From Bradyrhizobium sp. SZCCT0153 (GTDB lineage Bacteria > Pseudomonadota > Alphaproteobacteria > Rhizobiales > Xanthobacteraceae), in NCBI RefSeq assembly GCF_018129995.1, contig NZ_JAFCKS010000004.1, positions 613,465-677,464 of the forward strand: a stretch of DNA of 64,000 bases, in the 5' to 3' direction. Below, in pieces: positions 1-7,882 of this stretch (positions are counted from its first letter, which is position 1; every line of letters starts with the position of its first letter). The translations under genes and the position numbers were made by a program. A model generated the notes under the pieces. That model did not search any database, was not told where the DNA came from, and saw only the letters and a program-made list of their open reading frames with translations.

Positions 1-2
1 TC

Positions 3-752
3 GCTGCGCCGCTTTTTCCCTCCGGCCTCCGTGTGATCGGGATCGACTGGCGCGGCTGCGGCGACAGCGATCGGCCGAAGCCCACGGTCGATTATACCAA
101 CTATACGATGCAGCAGCACGCGCAGGACATGCTGGCTGCACTGGATACGCTGGGTATCAATTACTGCCATCTTGCAACGCATTCGACCGGCGGCATCATT
201 GCGGCCCGCATGCTGTTGATGCAGCCACGCCGGTTCGGACGGGTGTTTGCGCTTGATCCGGTCACCCCGCTCGGCATGGCATTCAATGCCGACCAGATCG
301 GGCTGTTCCGCGCGATGATGGCGAGCAAGGAGTTGACCCGGTCGGTGATGGCGACCGCAGCGTCATCTTTGTTCGTGCCGGAAAGCATGGCGCCGAATAT
401 GATCCCGCAATTCCGTCCAGGGATCCCGGACATCCAGGCGCTGTTCGACCGGATCATCGAACAGACCTTTGGTGTCTCCGAGGGCATCTGGATCGGCACG
501 CCCGTCAATCTCACCCGCGAGAAGGAGAGCCGCGAGCTGGAGCTCCGGATGCCGGATATCGGGCATTCGCATCTGGTGCTCTGGGGCGAGTGGGACGGCT
601 GGATTCCGCCGGCCGATCTTCGCAGGATGGCCGAGGCGATGCCGGATTGCCGGCTCGTCGTGGTGCCCCGGGTCGGACATTCAATGAATCTCGAACTGCC
701 CGCACTCTACGCCGGCTATTTCGGTGCGTGGTTCGGCGGGCTAACGGCATAG
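3..752 (+). CDS. Alpha/beta hydrolase, 5' end outside window
   Basis: The reading frame is open to the left edge, so the N-terminus is missing; the GTG at 33 is internal because the upstream codons continue a normal hydrolase strand. The visible part has the alpha/beta hydrolase order: the strand leading to GIDWRGCGDSDRP, a nucleophile elbow THSTGG (Ser codon at 183-185), an acid position in LWGEWDGW and a catalytic His in RVGHSMN near the C-terminus. The elbow has Thr where most families have Gly before His-Ser. The substrate cannot be told. The phasin gene follows after 31 bases on the same strand, so the two may be co-transcribed, perhaps hinting at polyester or acyl metabolism (inference only). 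Confidence 0.8.
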   Translation, partial: AAPLFPSGLRVIGIDWRGCGDSDRPKPTVDYTNYTMQQHAQDMLAALDTLGINYCHLATHSTGGIIAARMLLMQPRRFGRVFALDPVTPLGMAFNADQIGLFRAMMASKELTRSVMATAASSLFVPESMAPNMIPQFRPGIPDIQALFDRIIEQTFGVSEGIWIGTPVNLTREKESRELELRMPDIGHSHLVLWGEWDGWIPPADLRRMAEAMPDCRLVVVPRVGHSMNLELPALYAGYFGAWFGGLTA

Positions 753-783
753 GACTTGCAGCATAACCAGGAGGAACGACACC

Positions 784-1134
784 ATGGCCGACATCAATCC
801 ATCTGCCGAAGGCATTCGTACGATGCTAGCCGAGACGCTCGGCCGTCTGCGCAAGGCCAATGCGGAATATTTCGAGCAGCTGGAGAAGGGCCTGAGCGCC
901 TCGCCGCTGCCGATTGCCAACCAGGCCAAGGAATTCTGCAGCTACATGCAGCGCAACGTCGCTGCGACATTTGATCTCGGCGACAAGATCATTCAGGCCA
1001 AGGACATGCAGGACGCGCTCAAGATCCAGTCCGATTTCTTCCAGGAGCAGATGCGTTTGCTCACCGATCAGACCAGGAGCATGGGCGAGTCCGCAATGAA
1101 GGCGGCGGCAGGGGCCTTTACGCCGAAGGCGTGA
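784..1134 (+). CDS. Phasin family protein
   Basis: This 116-residue, mostly helical and amphipathic protein matches the small phasins that coat polyhydroxyalkanoate granules in rhizobia: an N-terminal segment with ETLGRLRKANAEYFEQLEKG, then NQAKEFCSYMQRNVAATFDLGDKIIQAKDMQDALKIQ, and an Ala-rich tail. There is no signal peptide, as expected for a cytoplasmic granule protein. The start is set by a good Shine-Dalgarno AGGAGG ahead of the ATG. Its stop overlaps the GTG of the next gene in a GTGA junction. The assignment to the phasin_2 type family is firm; granule binding is from family knowledge. Confidence 0.85.
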   Translation: MADINPSAEGIRTMLAETLGRLRKANAEYFEQLEKGLSASPLPIANQAKEFCSYMQRNVAATFDLGDKIIQAKDMQDALKIQSDFFQEQMRLLTDQTRSMGESAMKAAAGAFTPKA

Positions 1135-1619
1135 GCAGTGCGGTTGCCTCGGGGCGCGCGATGGCGGTTCAGTTCCTGCTCGGCACCTTCGTCAGCGTGA
1201 TCGACATCATGATCCACGCGCTGGTGACCGTTGCAGCGATCGACATCGCTCGCGCGGCGGGATTGCAGCATACGTCGCGGCCTCGATCGCATCTGATGGC
1301 CGTGATGGTCACGACGGCTGTCATTTTGATGGTCGCGCATACGGTTGAGGTGCTGGTCTGGGCGCTGGCCTATGCCGTGGTTGGCGCAGCGCCTGCCGGA
1401 AGCGATCTGCTGTATTTTACCTTCGTGAACTACACCACGCTCGGCTATGGCGATATTACTCCCGTGGAGGGGTGGCGGCTAACCGGACCGATGACCGCAA
1501 TGAACGGAATCCTGATGTTCGGCTGGTCCACCGCCGTCTTGTTCGAGGTGCTGCGCAAGACGCTCGAACATCTCGCCGCTATTGCGGCCGCCGGGTCTAG
1601 TTCTGCAGATCGAGGCTAG
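1131..1619 (+). CDS. Two-TM potassium-channel-type membrane protein
   Basis: The 162-residue protein has hydrophobic segments at about 13-45 and 55-88, a re-entrant pore stretch with the selectivity-filter sequence TTLGYGD at residues 102-108, and a last membrane helix at about 118-140. This matches the Ion_trans_2 family of simple K+ channels. No cytoplasmic RCK domain is attached. The GTG start at 1131 overlaps the phasin stop; an internal ATG at 1161 is an alternative. The 3' end overlaps the end of the convergent FixK-like gene by 23 bases. Potassium selectivity rests on the filter motif alone. Confidence 0.8.
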   Translation: MSSAVASGRAMAVQFLLGTFVSVIDIMIHALVTVAAIDIARAAGLQHTSRPRSHLMAVMVTTAVILMVAHTVEVLVWALAYAVVGAAPAGSDLLYFTFVNYTTLGYGDITPVEGWRLTGPMTAMNGILMFGWSTAVLFEVLRKTLEHLAAIAAAGSSSADRG

Positions 1620-2280
1620 CGAGCTGCGGCCGATCCAGCAGCACGATCTGGCGCTGGTTGCTGCCGATGAAGCCGAGGATGCCGAGCTCGTGCAGTCGCG
1701 ACAGCGCGCGGGACACGGTCTCCAGGGTCAGTCCGAGATAGTCCGCGATGTCGCGCCGCGACATCGGGAGCGCCAGGATGCCCGCGGCCGTCAGCCGCTT
1801 GTCCATTTCGATCAGGAAGGCCGCGACCCGCTCCAGCGATGTCTTGCGGCCCAGCAGCAGCATGTGGTCTTCGGCATGCTGAAGATTGCTGGTGGTCATG
1901 CTGAGCAGATTTCGAGCGACCATGGCGTCGCTTTCCGCAACGAGCTCGAGGCTTTGCCGCCTGACCAGGCGAACCGCGGTGTCGACGACGGCCTCCGCCG
2001 TGAATCTGTGTTCGCTGCCGTTCTCCAACCCGAATATGTCGCCGGCCAGGTGAAACGCGCCGATCTGGCGGCGGCCGTCGGACAGCAACTTGTAGCTTCG
2101 GACCGCGCCCAGCTTGACCTGGTAGACGTAGTCCGCGGGCTCCTTCTCGCCGTAGATCTCGGTACCCTTCTTGTAGGCAAATTCGTTTAAACTGATGATC
2201 GGATTCGAATCACTGGTCATTCCGAGTTCGCGCAGCGAGTTGGGGCGAGGGGAGGTATCGATGGCGCTACGGATGAACAT
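1597..2280 (-). CDS. FixK-like CRP/FNR-family transcription regulator
   Basis: The 227-residue protein has a cyclic-nucleotide-binding-like beta barrel (about 25-125), a dimer helix (about 120-160) and a C-terminal helix-turn-helix (about 172-196, MSRRDIADYLGLTLETVSRALSRL). The recognition helix carries E-T-V-S-R (Glu187, Ser190, Arg191), the arrangement FNR and FixK use to read TTGAT. No cysteine is present, so it cannot hold an FNR iron-sulfur cluster; this fits FixK, whose activity follows its own expression. ATG 2280 is chosen because GGGAG precedes it and the 24 residues upstream do not look like the family. Four TTGAT-type palindromes in this window are plausible targets. The exact paralogue (FixK1, FixK2 or other) cannot be decided. 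Confidence 0.88.
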   Translation of the reverse strand: MFIRSAIDTSPRPNSLRELGMTSDSNPIISLNEFAYKKGTEIYGEKEPADYVYQVKLGAVRSYKLLSDGRRQIGAFHLAGDIFGLENGSEHRFTAEAVVDTAVRLVRRQSLELVAESDAMVARNLLSMTTSNLQHAEDHMLLLGRKTSLERVAAFLIEMDKRLTAAGILALPMSRRDIADYLGLTLETVSRALSRLHELGILGFIGSNQRQIVLLDRPQLASLDLQN

Positions 2281-2635
2281 GGCCAACTCCCGAACTGATG
2301 ATGATGTGATAGCCCGCCATCGTTGAGGGGAAGGAGCCGCCGATACCCCCATTCCCGCATGGGTGGCTTACGACTAAAACCGCATATTCAGCCATTGTCT
2401 CTAGGTTCATTGTACCAAAGGACAGCGCAGCGAACGGTGCGCTAAATGAGATGATTGGCATGGGGCCTGCCCGATCTCTGGGGAGTATGGTGCGATCGAG
2501 ATATTTCGGCATAATGTTGCTGTTCGATTATGCCGTGACTTCGGACGGACGGTGGCTTCCTTCGGGTGGCTTTTGATTAGCACTTCGCGATTTCGTGGCT
2601 TGCCCACGGTTCTGTGAGTGGCTCGAGAGGGGACA
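2281..2635. other. Divergent intergenic region
   Basis: This spacer between the FixK-like gene and the first response regulator has no convincing ORF. It contains the inverted repeat listed at 2507-2535 but no FixK-type TTGAT-N4-ATCAA palindrome, so neither flanking gene looks FixK-autoregulated from here. Confidence 0.5.
2507..2535. promoter_or_regulatory. 9-bp inverted repeat, possible operator
   Basis: The perfect arms CGGCATAAT and ATTATGCCG are separated by 11 bases, so their centres are about two helical turns apart. The site lies about 100 bp ahead of the FixJ-type gene. No run of T follows, so an operator is likelier than a terminator. Which protein would bind is unknown. Confidence 0.35.
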
Positions 2636-3259
2636 TTGCCAGGCCTCGTTTATGTCGTGGACGACGACGAATCGTTTCGAGTGGCAATCGAGCGCCGGCT
2701 CAAGGTTGGCGGCTATGAGGTCGTGACGCATTCATCGGCGCAGGAGCTGCTTGATCACATGCCGGATGCTTCAAGACCCGGATGCATCCTGCTCGACGTG
2801 CAGATCCCCGGGCTGAGTGGACCCGAGTTGCAAGCACGGCTCATCGAACTGGGTTCGATGCTGCCGATCGTGTTTCTCACCGGTCATGCCGATACCGCAA
2901 CCACCGTCCGCACCATCAAGGCCGGGGCGGAGGATTTTCTGACCAAGCCGGTTTCATCGGAGCAATTGATCGATGCGATCGAACGGGCATTGGCCCGCTG
3001 GGAAGCCTCGCGCGGCCGACAGAGCAAGCTCGACGCGCTGCGTGCTCTTTTGGCGTCGCTGACGCCGCGCGAACGGCAGGTGTTCGACCTGATCGTGCGC
3101 GGCAAGATAAACAAGCAGATCGCCCATGAGCTTGGGACCACCGAACGTACGGTGAAGGCGCATCGCCATCAGGTGATGGAGAAAATGCGGGTGCCTTCGT
3201 TCGCCGAGCTGGTTTCAATCGCCGAGCGCTTGGGTCTGCTCGATCCCGGGAAGATGTAA
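2636..3259 (+). CDS. FixJ/NarL-type response regulator
   Basis: This is a two-domain regulator. The receiver (about 1-115) has the acidic pair DDDE at the N-terminus, phosphoacceptor Asp54 in ILLDVQIPG and Lys104 in FLTKP. The C-terminal LuxR-type helix-turn-helix (about 137-200) contains LTPRERQVFDLIVRGKINKQ. I choose the TTG at 2636 because GAGAGGGG lies just upstream at the right spacing and the receiver begins immediately; a GTG at 2618 would add six residues. No kinase is adjacent. The single-receiver gene follows on the same strand after 192 bases. The histidine kinase at 19387-21291 is the nearest unpaired candidate partner (inference). Confidence 0.85.
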   Translation: MPGLVYVVDDDESFRVAIERRLKVGGYEVVTHSSAQELLDHMPDASRPGCILLDVQIPGLSGPELQARLIELGSMLPIVFLTGHADTATTVRTIKAGAEDFLTKPVSSEQLIDAIERALARWEASRGRQSKLDALRALLASLTPRERQVFDLIVRGKINKQIAHELGTTERTVKAHRHQVMEKMRVPSFAELVSIAERLGLLDPGKM

Positions 3260-3451
3260 CTAACCGGTCGGTACATGAGCCCGTCGCTGTTGTTCTCATT
3301 GCGTCCTGTACGAAGGGACAATATGAAACTTTGTTGACAGAATCCGGCAGAAGCTGCGTAGTGTTTTCTCGTCGAGAGCGGCGCGGAATTATCAAACGAC
3401 CGGATCAATAGCGATATCGCCGCAACTTCTCCGGACTCAGAAAGAGATCTC

Positions 3452-3826
3452 TTGTCCGCACGCAGATTCATTTTCGTTGTGGATGATAATTCTTCCGTGC
3501 GCCGAAGCATAGAGCGTCTGCTTCGCGAGCGTGGCTTCGATGTGATCCCGTTCGACTCGGCCAGCGCACTGCTGCGTCATGGCCGTTTCGACGAAGCCTG
3601 TTGCATCGTTCTGGATATCAACCTGAACGGCGAATCCGGCATCGTTCTCCGCCGCAGGATCGCGCAGGAGGGCGCTACCGTGCCGGTCATCTACATCACC
3701 GGCAACGACAGCCACGCGAACCAGGCGGCGGCGATCGAGTCGGGATGTGTTGCCTATCTGACGAAGCCGTTTGCCGCGGATGCATTCATCGAGTCGGTGG
3801 AACGTGCCTGCACCGGAAGCGTCTAA
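3452..3826 (+). CDS. Single-domain response regulator (receiver only)
   Basis: The 124 residues form just a receiver domain: acidic pair DDN at 11-13, phosphoacceptor Asp55 in CIVLDINLNG, Thr in YITGN and Lys105 in YLTKP. There is no output domain, so it must act by protein contact or in a phosphorelay, like other stand-alone FixJ/CheY-type receivers common in Bradyrhizobium. The frame starts with TTG at 3452 with a purine-rich AAAGAGA upstream; no ATG lies close to the receiver start. It converges on the IalB-type gene, with 15 bases between the stops. Confidence 0.8.
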   Translation: MSARRFIFVVDDNSSVRRSIERLLRERGFDVIPFDSASALLRHGRFDEACCIVLDINLNGESGIVLRRRIAQEGATVPVIYITGNDSHANQAAAIESGCVAYLTKPFAADAFIESVERACTGSV

Positions 3827-3841
3827 CCCGATCGCGCTCGT

Positions 3842-4456
3842 TCATTCGTCGATGTCCTGTTCAAATGTCTTTGCCGCCGCGCCCTTGTGGACGGAGGCGA
3901 ACTGGGTGAGCGGCAGTGAAGTCGTCACGGCCAGAAGGCTGGAATCAACCACCACGAGTACCAGTGCCTTTCCGGACTCCATCGCTGTGACGAAGCTGTG
4001 ATCCACGACGTCGGCGGCGATGCAGGCGTTGGTAAGGCACCAGTTGTAGGGGAGCAGCTGCTCGCTGCCCTGATCGACCGTCAGCTTGGCTGGCTGTTTT
4101 AGATACATGCCGACCGGAACGAACACTTGCAGCCGCGCGGCGCGGTCGCCGTCACGCTCGATCAGGTCCACGCGTACCGCCGTTTGCCCGGTCGGAAACT
4201 TGCCCGTGATCGACGTCCGGCACAGCGCACGCGCACCGCCCGGCTTGAAGCAGAGCTTCTGCCAGTCGCCGAAAGTGATGTCCTTGGCTTCGCGCTGTCC
4301 GCGGGGCGCGATTTCGGCGGGTTTCGCCTGGCGCGCCTGCTGTTGCGCTGCAGCGGCGCTCAGAACCGAAGCTGGTCCGGTGATAGCGGCAGCGAACAGA
4401 ATCGACAGGCAGGCGCGTGCAGGCCTGGGCCACGGTGTTGAAGCTGTGTCGATCAT
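3842..4456 (-). CDS. Invasion-associated locus B (IalB) family exported protein
   Basis: The 204-residue protein has an N-terminal signal region (ARACLSILFAAAITGPASVLSAAAA), an Ala/Gln-rich linker, then the IalB domain: FGDWQKLCFKP, LCRTSITGK, LQVFVPVGMYLKQPAKL, a cysteine pair in WCLTNAC and VVDSSLL near the end. Family members are periplasmic or envelope proteins of alphaproteobacteria; their biochemical role is unclear. ATG 4456 is chosen over the longer frame because GGAG precedes it and a signal peptide then starts at once. It is the last gene of a minus-strand operon behind the esterase (29-base gap) and the AspT-like carrier, and so probably depends on the FixK-type box at 7129. Confidence 0.8.
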   Translation of the reverse strand: MIDTASTPWPRPARACLSILFAAAITGPASVLSAAAAQQQARQAKPAEIAPRGQREAKDITFGDWQKLCFKPGGARALCRTSITGKFPTGQTAVRVDLIERDGDRAARLQVFVPVGMYLKQPAKLTVDQGSEQLLPYNWCLTNACIAADVVDHSFVTAMESGKALVLVVVDSSLLAVTTSLPLTQFASVHKGAAAKTFEQDIDE

Positions 4457-4485
4457 GACAGTGTCTCCAGGCGCCGCGCTTGCGG

Positions 4486-5373
4486 CTACTTCTGTGCGTC
4501 GAGGAATTTTTCGACGAGCGGCGACCACATCGGGATCGCATCGGGCGAGCCGACGAAGAAATGACCCTCATTGCCGAAGGGCGGCATCAGATGATACTCG
4601 GCCCTGCCGCCGGCGGCGGTGAAGGCGTCATGCATGCGTTTCGACAGGGCCGGGCCGAAGAACGTGTCGTTTTCGATGTAGAACCACAGCATCGGCACCC
4701 GCGAGGTCCGGCCGAAATCCGCGGTCGCTTCGACCAGCCTGTCCGGTGCGCAGTTGTTGTTGGGCTTGCCGTCGACGCGTCCGCCGCGACCGGCTGCAAA
4801 GGTGATGATCGCCTTGACCTGCGACGGGTTCACGCTCGACAGCGCGATCGAACCCCAGCCACCGGCGGACTGCCCGATGACGATGACGTCCTTCGCGAGC
4901 ACGCGTTTCTCGGCGACCATGTAGTCGATGATCCAGAGGTCGACCTGTGCCAACGCGCGTCCGGCATCCTTGAAATTTGGATTGCTGCAGTTGCCGATTT
5001 TGGCGAAGAAGGGCCCGTAGAGTCCGCGCTCGGGAATGTCGATGGCGGCCGCGCCATATCCGGTGCCGACCGGCGCCACGACGAAATAGCCGTGTTCTGC
5101 GAACCACTTCGCGGCGTCGCGGAATTCCACCAGCGGAAAGAAGCTCCGGTCGACCGGCTTGAGCGACACGCCATGGTTCATGATCGCGAGAGGAAAGGGG
5201 CCGTCACCGACGGGGCGTACCACGTAGGCGAGCATCGGGAGCGGGAGCTGCAGCGCCCAGATTTCCTCCTGGATGGGGCCGCCGTCTGCGGCCCGCGCCG
5301 GGGCGAACAGGCAGATCAGGAGGGCCAATGCCGCCGCTATCGACTTTAGGGCTGGGGCATGCAGGAGATTCAT
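4486..5373 (-). CDS. Exported alpha/beta hydrolase (dienelactone hydrolase/esterase type)
   Basis: The 295-residue protein has a signal peptide ending at ARA near residue 28 and an alpha/beta hydrolase fold. An oxyanion-side strand AIMNHG, the nucleophile elbow GQSAGG (Ser169), an acid position in WFYIENDTFFG and a His in GNEGHFFVG are visible. This resembles periplasmic dienelactone-hydrolase-like or platelet-activating-factor acetylhydrolase-like esterases; the substrate is unknown. The start at 5373 gives the signal peptide directly and lies 12 bases after the carrier stop at 5385, so translation is probably coupled. The long frame upstream is only the carrier gene read in another phase. 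Confidence 0.78.
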   Translation of the reverse strand: MNLLHAPALKSIAAALALLICLFAPARAADGGPIQEEIWALQLPLPMLAYVVRPVGDGPFPLAIMNHGVSLKPVDRSFFPLVEFRDAAKWFAEHGYFVVAPVGTGYGAAAIDIPERGLYGPFFAKIGNCSNPNFKDAGRALAQVDLWIIDYMVAEKRVLAKDVIVIGQSAGGWGSIALSSVNPSQVKAIITFAAGRGGRVDGKPNNNCAPDRLVEATADFGRTSRVPMLWFYIENDTFFGPALSKRMHDAFTAAGGRAEYHLMPPFGNEGHFFVGSPDAIPMWSPLVEKFLDAQK

Positions 5374-5384
5374 GCGCGCCTCGC

Positions 5385-7073
5385 TCAACCGGCGAATGTG
5401 CTGGCCACGATAATCGGGCCGAGCACGGTCAGGACGACATTGCCGACCGCGTAAGGCACGGCGACCCCGAGCACCGGCGTCTGGCTTTCGGCAACATCGC
5501 AGGCACCGGTTACGGCGGCGTCGACCGTCATGGCTCCGGCCAGCGCGCCGCAAATAATGACCGGGTTCATCCGCAGCACACGATGGGCGAACAGGGTTGT
5601 AACAACGAGCGGCACCAGCGTGACGACCAGGCCCATGCCGACCAGCAGCATGCCGTGCGACTGGATCGCAACCCATGCCGCATGGCCGTTGCCGAGCCCG
5701 ATCGCTGCGATGAAGCCGCCGAGCCCGAGATCGCTGAGCGTCTGCTGTGCCGCGGGCGGCATTGCGCCTATCGTGGGCCGCCTCGAGCGCAGCCAGCCAC
5801 AGAACAGCCCGGCGATCAGGGCGCCGCCGCCACCGCCCAGCGTGAGCGGGACTGAGCCGATCTTGACGCTCGCGAGACCGGCGAGCAGGCCCACGGCGAT
5901 GCCCGCGGCAAGGAACGCGATGTCGGTGCGGTCGCCCGAGCGCAGAATCTGGCCGACCTTCGCGGCGGCGCGCTCGATATTGCGGGTGCTGCCGACCAGC
6001 GTCATGACATCGCCGACATAGACGCGGGTGTCCGCGCTCAACGGGACCTCGCGTCCCATCCGCGTCAATGTGCGCAGGAAAACGCCACGCGCGTTGTCGC
6101 CGACGCGTTCGGCGACGTCCTTGACAGAGCGGCCATGGAGTTTGCGGTTGTCGATGAGGACATCGACCACGTTGCCGGGGATTGCCCTGAGAATCTCGTC
6201 GGCGTCGATCTCGGTGCCAATGATCGGCTTTGCTGCAACAAGAACCGCGGTCCGTCCTGCGATGACGATGTCGTCGCCTGCTTCAAGAACGGTGTCGAGA
6301 TGCGGCTCGACGTCGGCGCCCTGACGCACGATCCGCTCGACCACGCTACGACTGCCGATCTCGCCTTCGACGGCGCCGACGGTCCGTCCTGCCGCGACCG
6401 ACACCCGGTAGGCGCGGGCCTGGAATTTTCGATAGTGCAGATTTTCAGTTTGTGGCGGGTCGCCACCCGAAAGCTCCGCCTCGAGCTTTGCGGCTTCCGC
6501 TTTCAAATCGATCCGCATCAATTTCGGCGCGACAAACGGCACGTACAGGAGCGTGAGGATATAGCCGAGCACGTAGGTGACGGCGTAGCCGGCGGCAATA
6601 TTGGCGTCCTGCTGCTCCAGCACCTCTTTGGCGAGTCCGAGCTGGGCCAGTGCGCCAGATGCGGTGCCGATGACCGAGGACTGTGTCAGGGCTCCTGCAG
6701 CAAGACCGGAAGCGGTGCCGGGACCGAGCGCGAACACATGGGCAAATATGAGAACGATGACGAGGCCGGTCCCACCGAGCACGAGCGCGAGCGCGACCTG
6801 CGCCAGGGTCCGGATGCTCAGCGAGGCAAAGAACTCGGGTCCGGACCGGTAACCGATCGTAAACACGAAAAGGCTGAAGAGAATGACCCTGAGCAGGGAG
6901 GGAAACGTGAATGTGCCGAGCTGCCCGATGAGGACGGCGATGATGAGCGTGCACGCCGTGGTGCCGATCGAAAAGCCGTGGATCCGGACGCGGCCAAGAA
7001 TGGTGCCGAGTGCGACCGACAGCAGCAGGAAGATTTCCGGAGCGGCGGAGATGATCCATCTGACCGTGCTCAT
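5385..7073 (-). CDS. AspT/YidE-family amino-acid exchanger
   Basis: The 562-residue membrane protein has the AspT layout: about five helices (6-165), a soluble centre with two RCK_C/TrkA_C-like domains (about 200-370), then about five more helices with a Gly-rich stretch SVPLTLGGGGGALIAGLF and a second repeat ending TVDAAVTGACD. The family includes the aspartate:alanine exchanger, which generates proton-motive force when paired with a decarboxylase. A second family member at 12560 sits directly behind a decarboxylase. ATG 7073 is chosen for its GGAGGG Shine-Dalgarno. The perfect FixK-type box at 7129-7142 is centred about 62 bp upstream. The substrate is not deducible. Confidence 0.85.
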   Translation of the reverse strand: MSTVRWIISAAPEIFLLLSVALGTILGRVRIHGFSIGTTACTLIIAVLIGQLGTFTFPSLLRVILFSLFVFTIGYRSGPEFFASLSIRTLAQVALALVLGGTGLVIVLIFAHVFALGPGTASGLAAGALTQSSVIGTASGALAQLGLAKEVLEQQDANIAAGYAVTYVLGYILTLLYVPFVAPKLMRIDLKAEAAKLEAELSGGDPPQTENLHYRKFQARAYRVSVAAGRTVGAVEGEIGSRSVVERIVRQGADVEPHLDTVLEAGDDIVIAGRTAVLVAAKPIIGTEIDADEILRAIPGNVVDVLIDNRKLHGRSVKDVAERVGDNARGVFLRTLTRMGREVPLSADTRVYVGDVMTLVGSTRNIERAAAKVGQILRSGDRTDIAFLAAGIAVGLLAGLASVKIGSVPLTLGGGGGALIAGLFCGWLRSRRPTIGAMPPAAQQTLSDLGLGGFIAAIGLGNGHAAWVAIQSHGMLLVGMGLVVTLVPLVVTTLFAHRVLRMNPVIICGALAGAMTVDAAVTGACDVAESQTPVLGVAVPYAVGNVVLTVLGPIIVASTFAG

Positions 7074-7128
7074 GACGCATGCCCTCCAGCGATTTGCGCC
7101 AAATCTGGTTCGTGAAACCCGGCGATGC

Positions 7129-7142
7129 TTGATCCAGATCAA
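7129..7142. promoter_or_regulatory. FixK/FNR-type box between divergent operons
   Basis: TTGATCCAGATCAA is a perfect TTGAT-N4-ATCAA palindrome. Its centre is about 62 bp from the AspT-like start (7073) and 72 bp from the YoaK-like start (7208), so one site could activate both directions. Confidence 0.8.
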
Positions 7143-7207
7143 CCCCTGCCGAGGGCTAAGCCGCTCCCTGTTCAGGCTCTACAGCACCCAAGACCCGGCG
7201 TTCGGAC

Positions 7208-7882
7208 ATGAGCACGATGGATATCGCCCCTGTGTCGTCGATAGGCCGCGACGAAACGGTGCCAATCGCGCTGCTGCTGGCCTTCGCCGGCGGCTATCTC
7301 GACGCCTATACCTGGATCGTCCACGGCGTGATGGCCAACGCGCAGACCGCCAATCTCGTTCTGCTTTGGGTCTATGGGTCGATCGGCGACTGGACGAAAG
7401 CGCTCCACTTCGTTCCACCGATCCTCGCGTTCGCGGCCGGTATCGTGATCGCGGCATGGCTGCGCCGCGCAACCGGCGAGCGCGCCAGGGTGATCAGCAC
7501 GCTGGTCGAGATCGTGCTTTTGGTCGTCATCGCCGTCCTGCACAACCGCCTGCCGGATCTCGCCGGAACGCTCGGCATTTCATTCGTCGCCGCCATACAG
7601 AGCGCCGTCTTCACCCGGGTCGAGGGCGTTGTCTTCAGTTCGGTGATGATCACGGGCAATATGCGGCAGGCGATTGAAGGTGCGTTCGCTGCAGCGTCCG
7701 GCGATGGATCGCTGCGCCCTCCAGGTATTTTCGCTACCTTGTGCCTCACTTTTGGCCTCGGGGCCGCCCTCGGCGCCTTCGCGACCAAGCAAATCCCGAA
7801 TCTGGCGCTCGGTTTGCCCGTGATCGCACTGCTGGTCGTGCTGTTGCTCTGCGAAGCCCCGCGCGACGAGGCCAGCCTATGA
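7208..7882 (+). CDS. YoaK/DUF1275 family membrane protein
   Basis: The 224-residue protein has about six membrane helices and the DUF1275 hallmarks: AGGYLDAYTWIVHGVMANAQTANLV early, then SFVAAIQSAVFTRVEG with SSVMITGNMRQ. The family is widespread and its function unproven; a small-molecule carrier role is often guessed. The ATG at 7208 is the first in frame, and a second ATG lies three codons on. The stop overlaps the start of the SulP gene as ATGA, so the two are translationally coupled. The FixK-type box at 7129 lies upstream. Confidence 0.83.
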   Translation: MSTMDIAPVSSIGRDETVPIALLLAFAGGYLDAYTWIVHGVMANAQTANLVLLWVYGSIGDWTKALHFVPPILAFAAGIVIAAWLRRATGERARVISTLVEIVLLVVIAVLHNRLPDLAGTLGISFVAAIQSAVFTRVEGVVFSSVMITGNMRQAIEGAFAAASGDGSLRPPGIFATLCLTFGLGAALGAFATKQIPNLALGLPVIALLVVLLLCEAPRDEASL

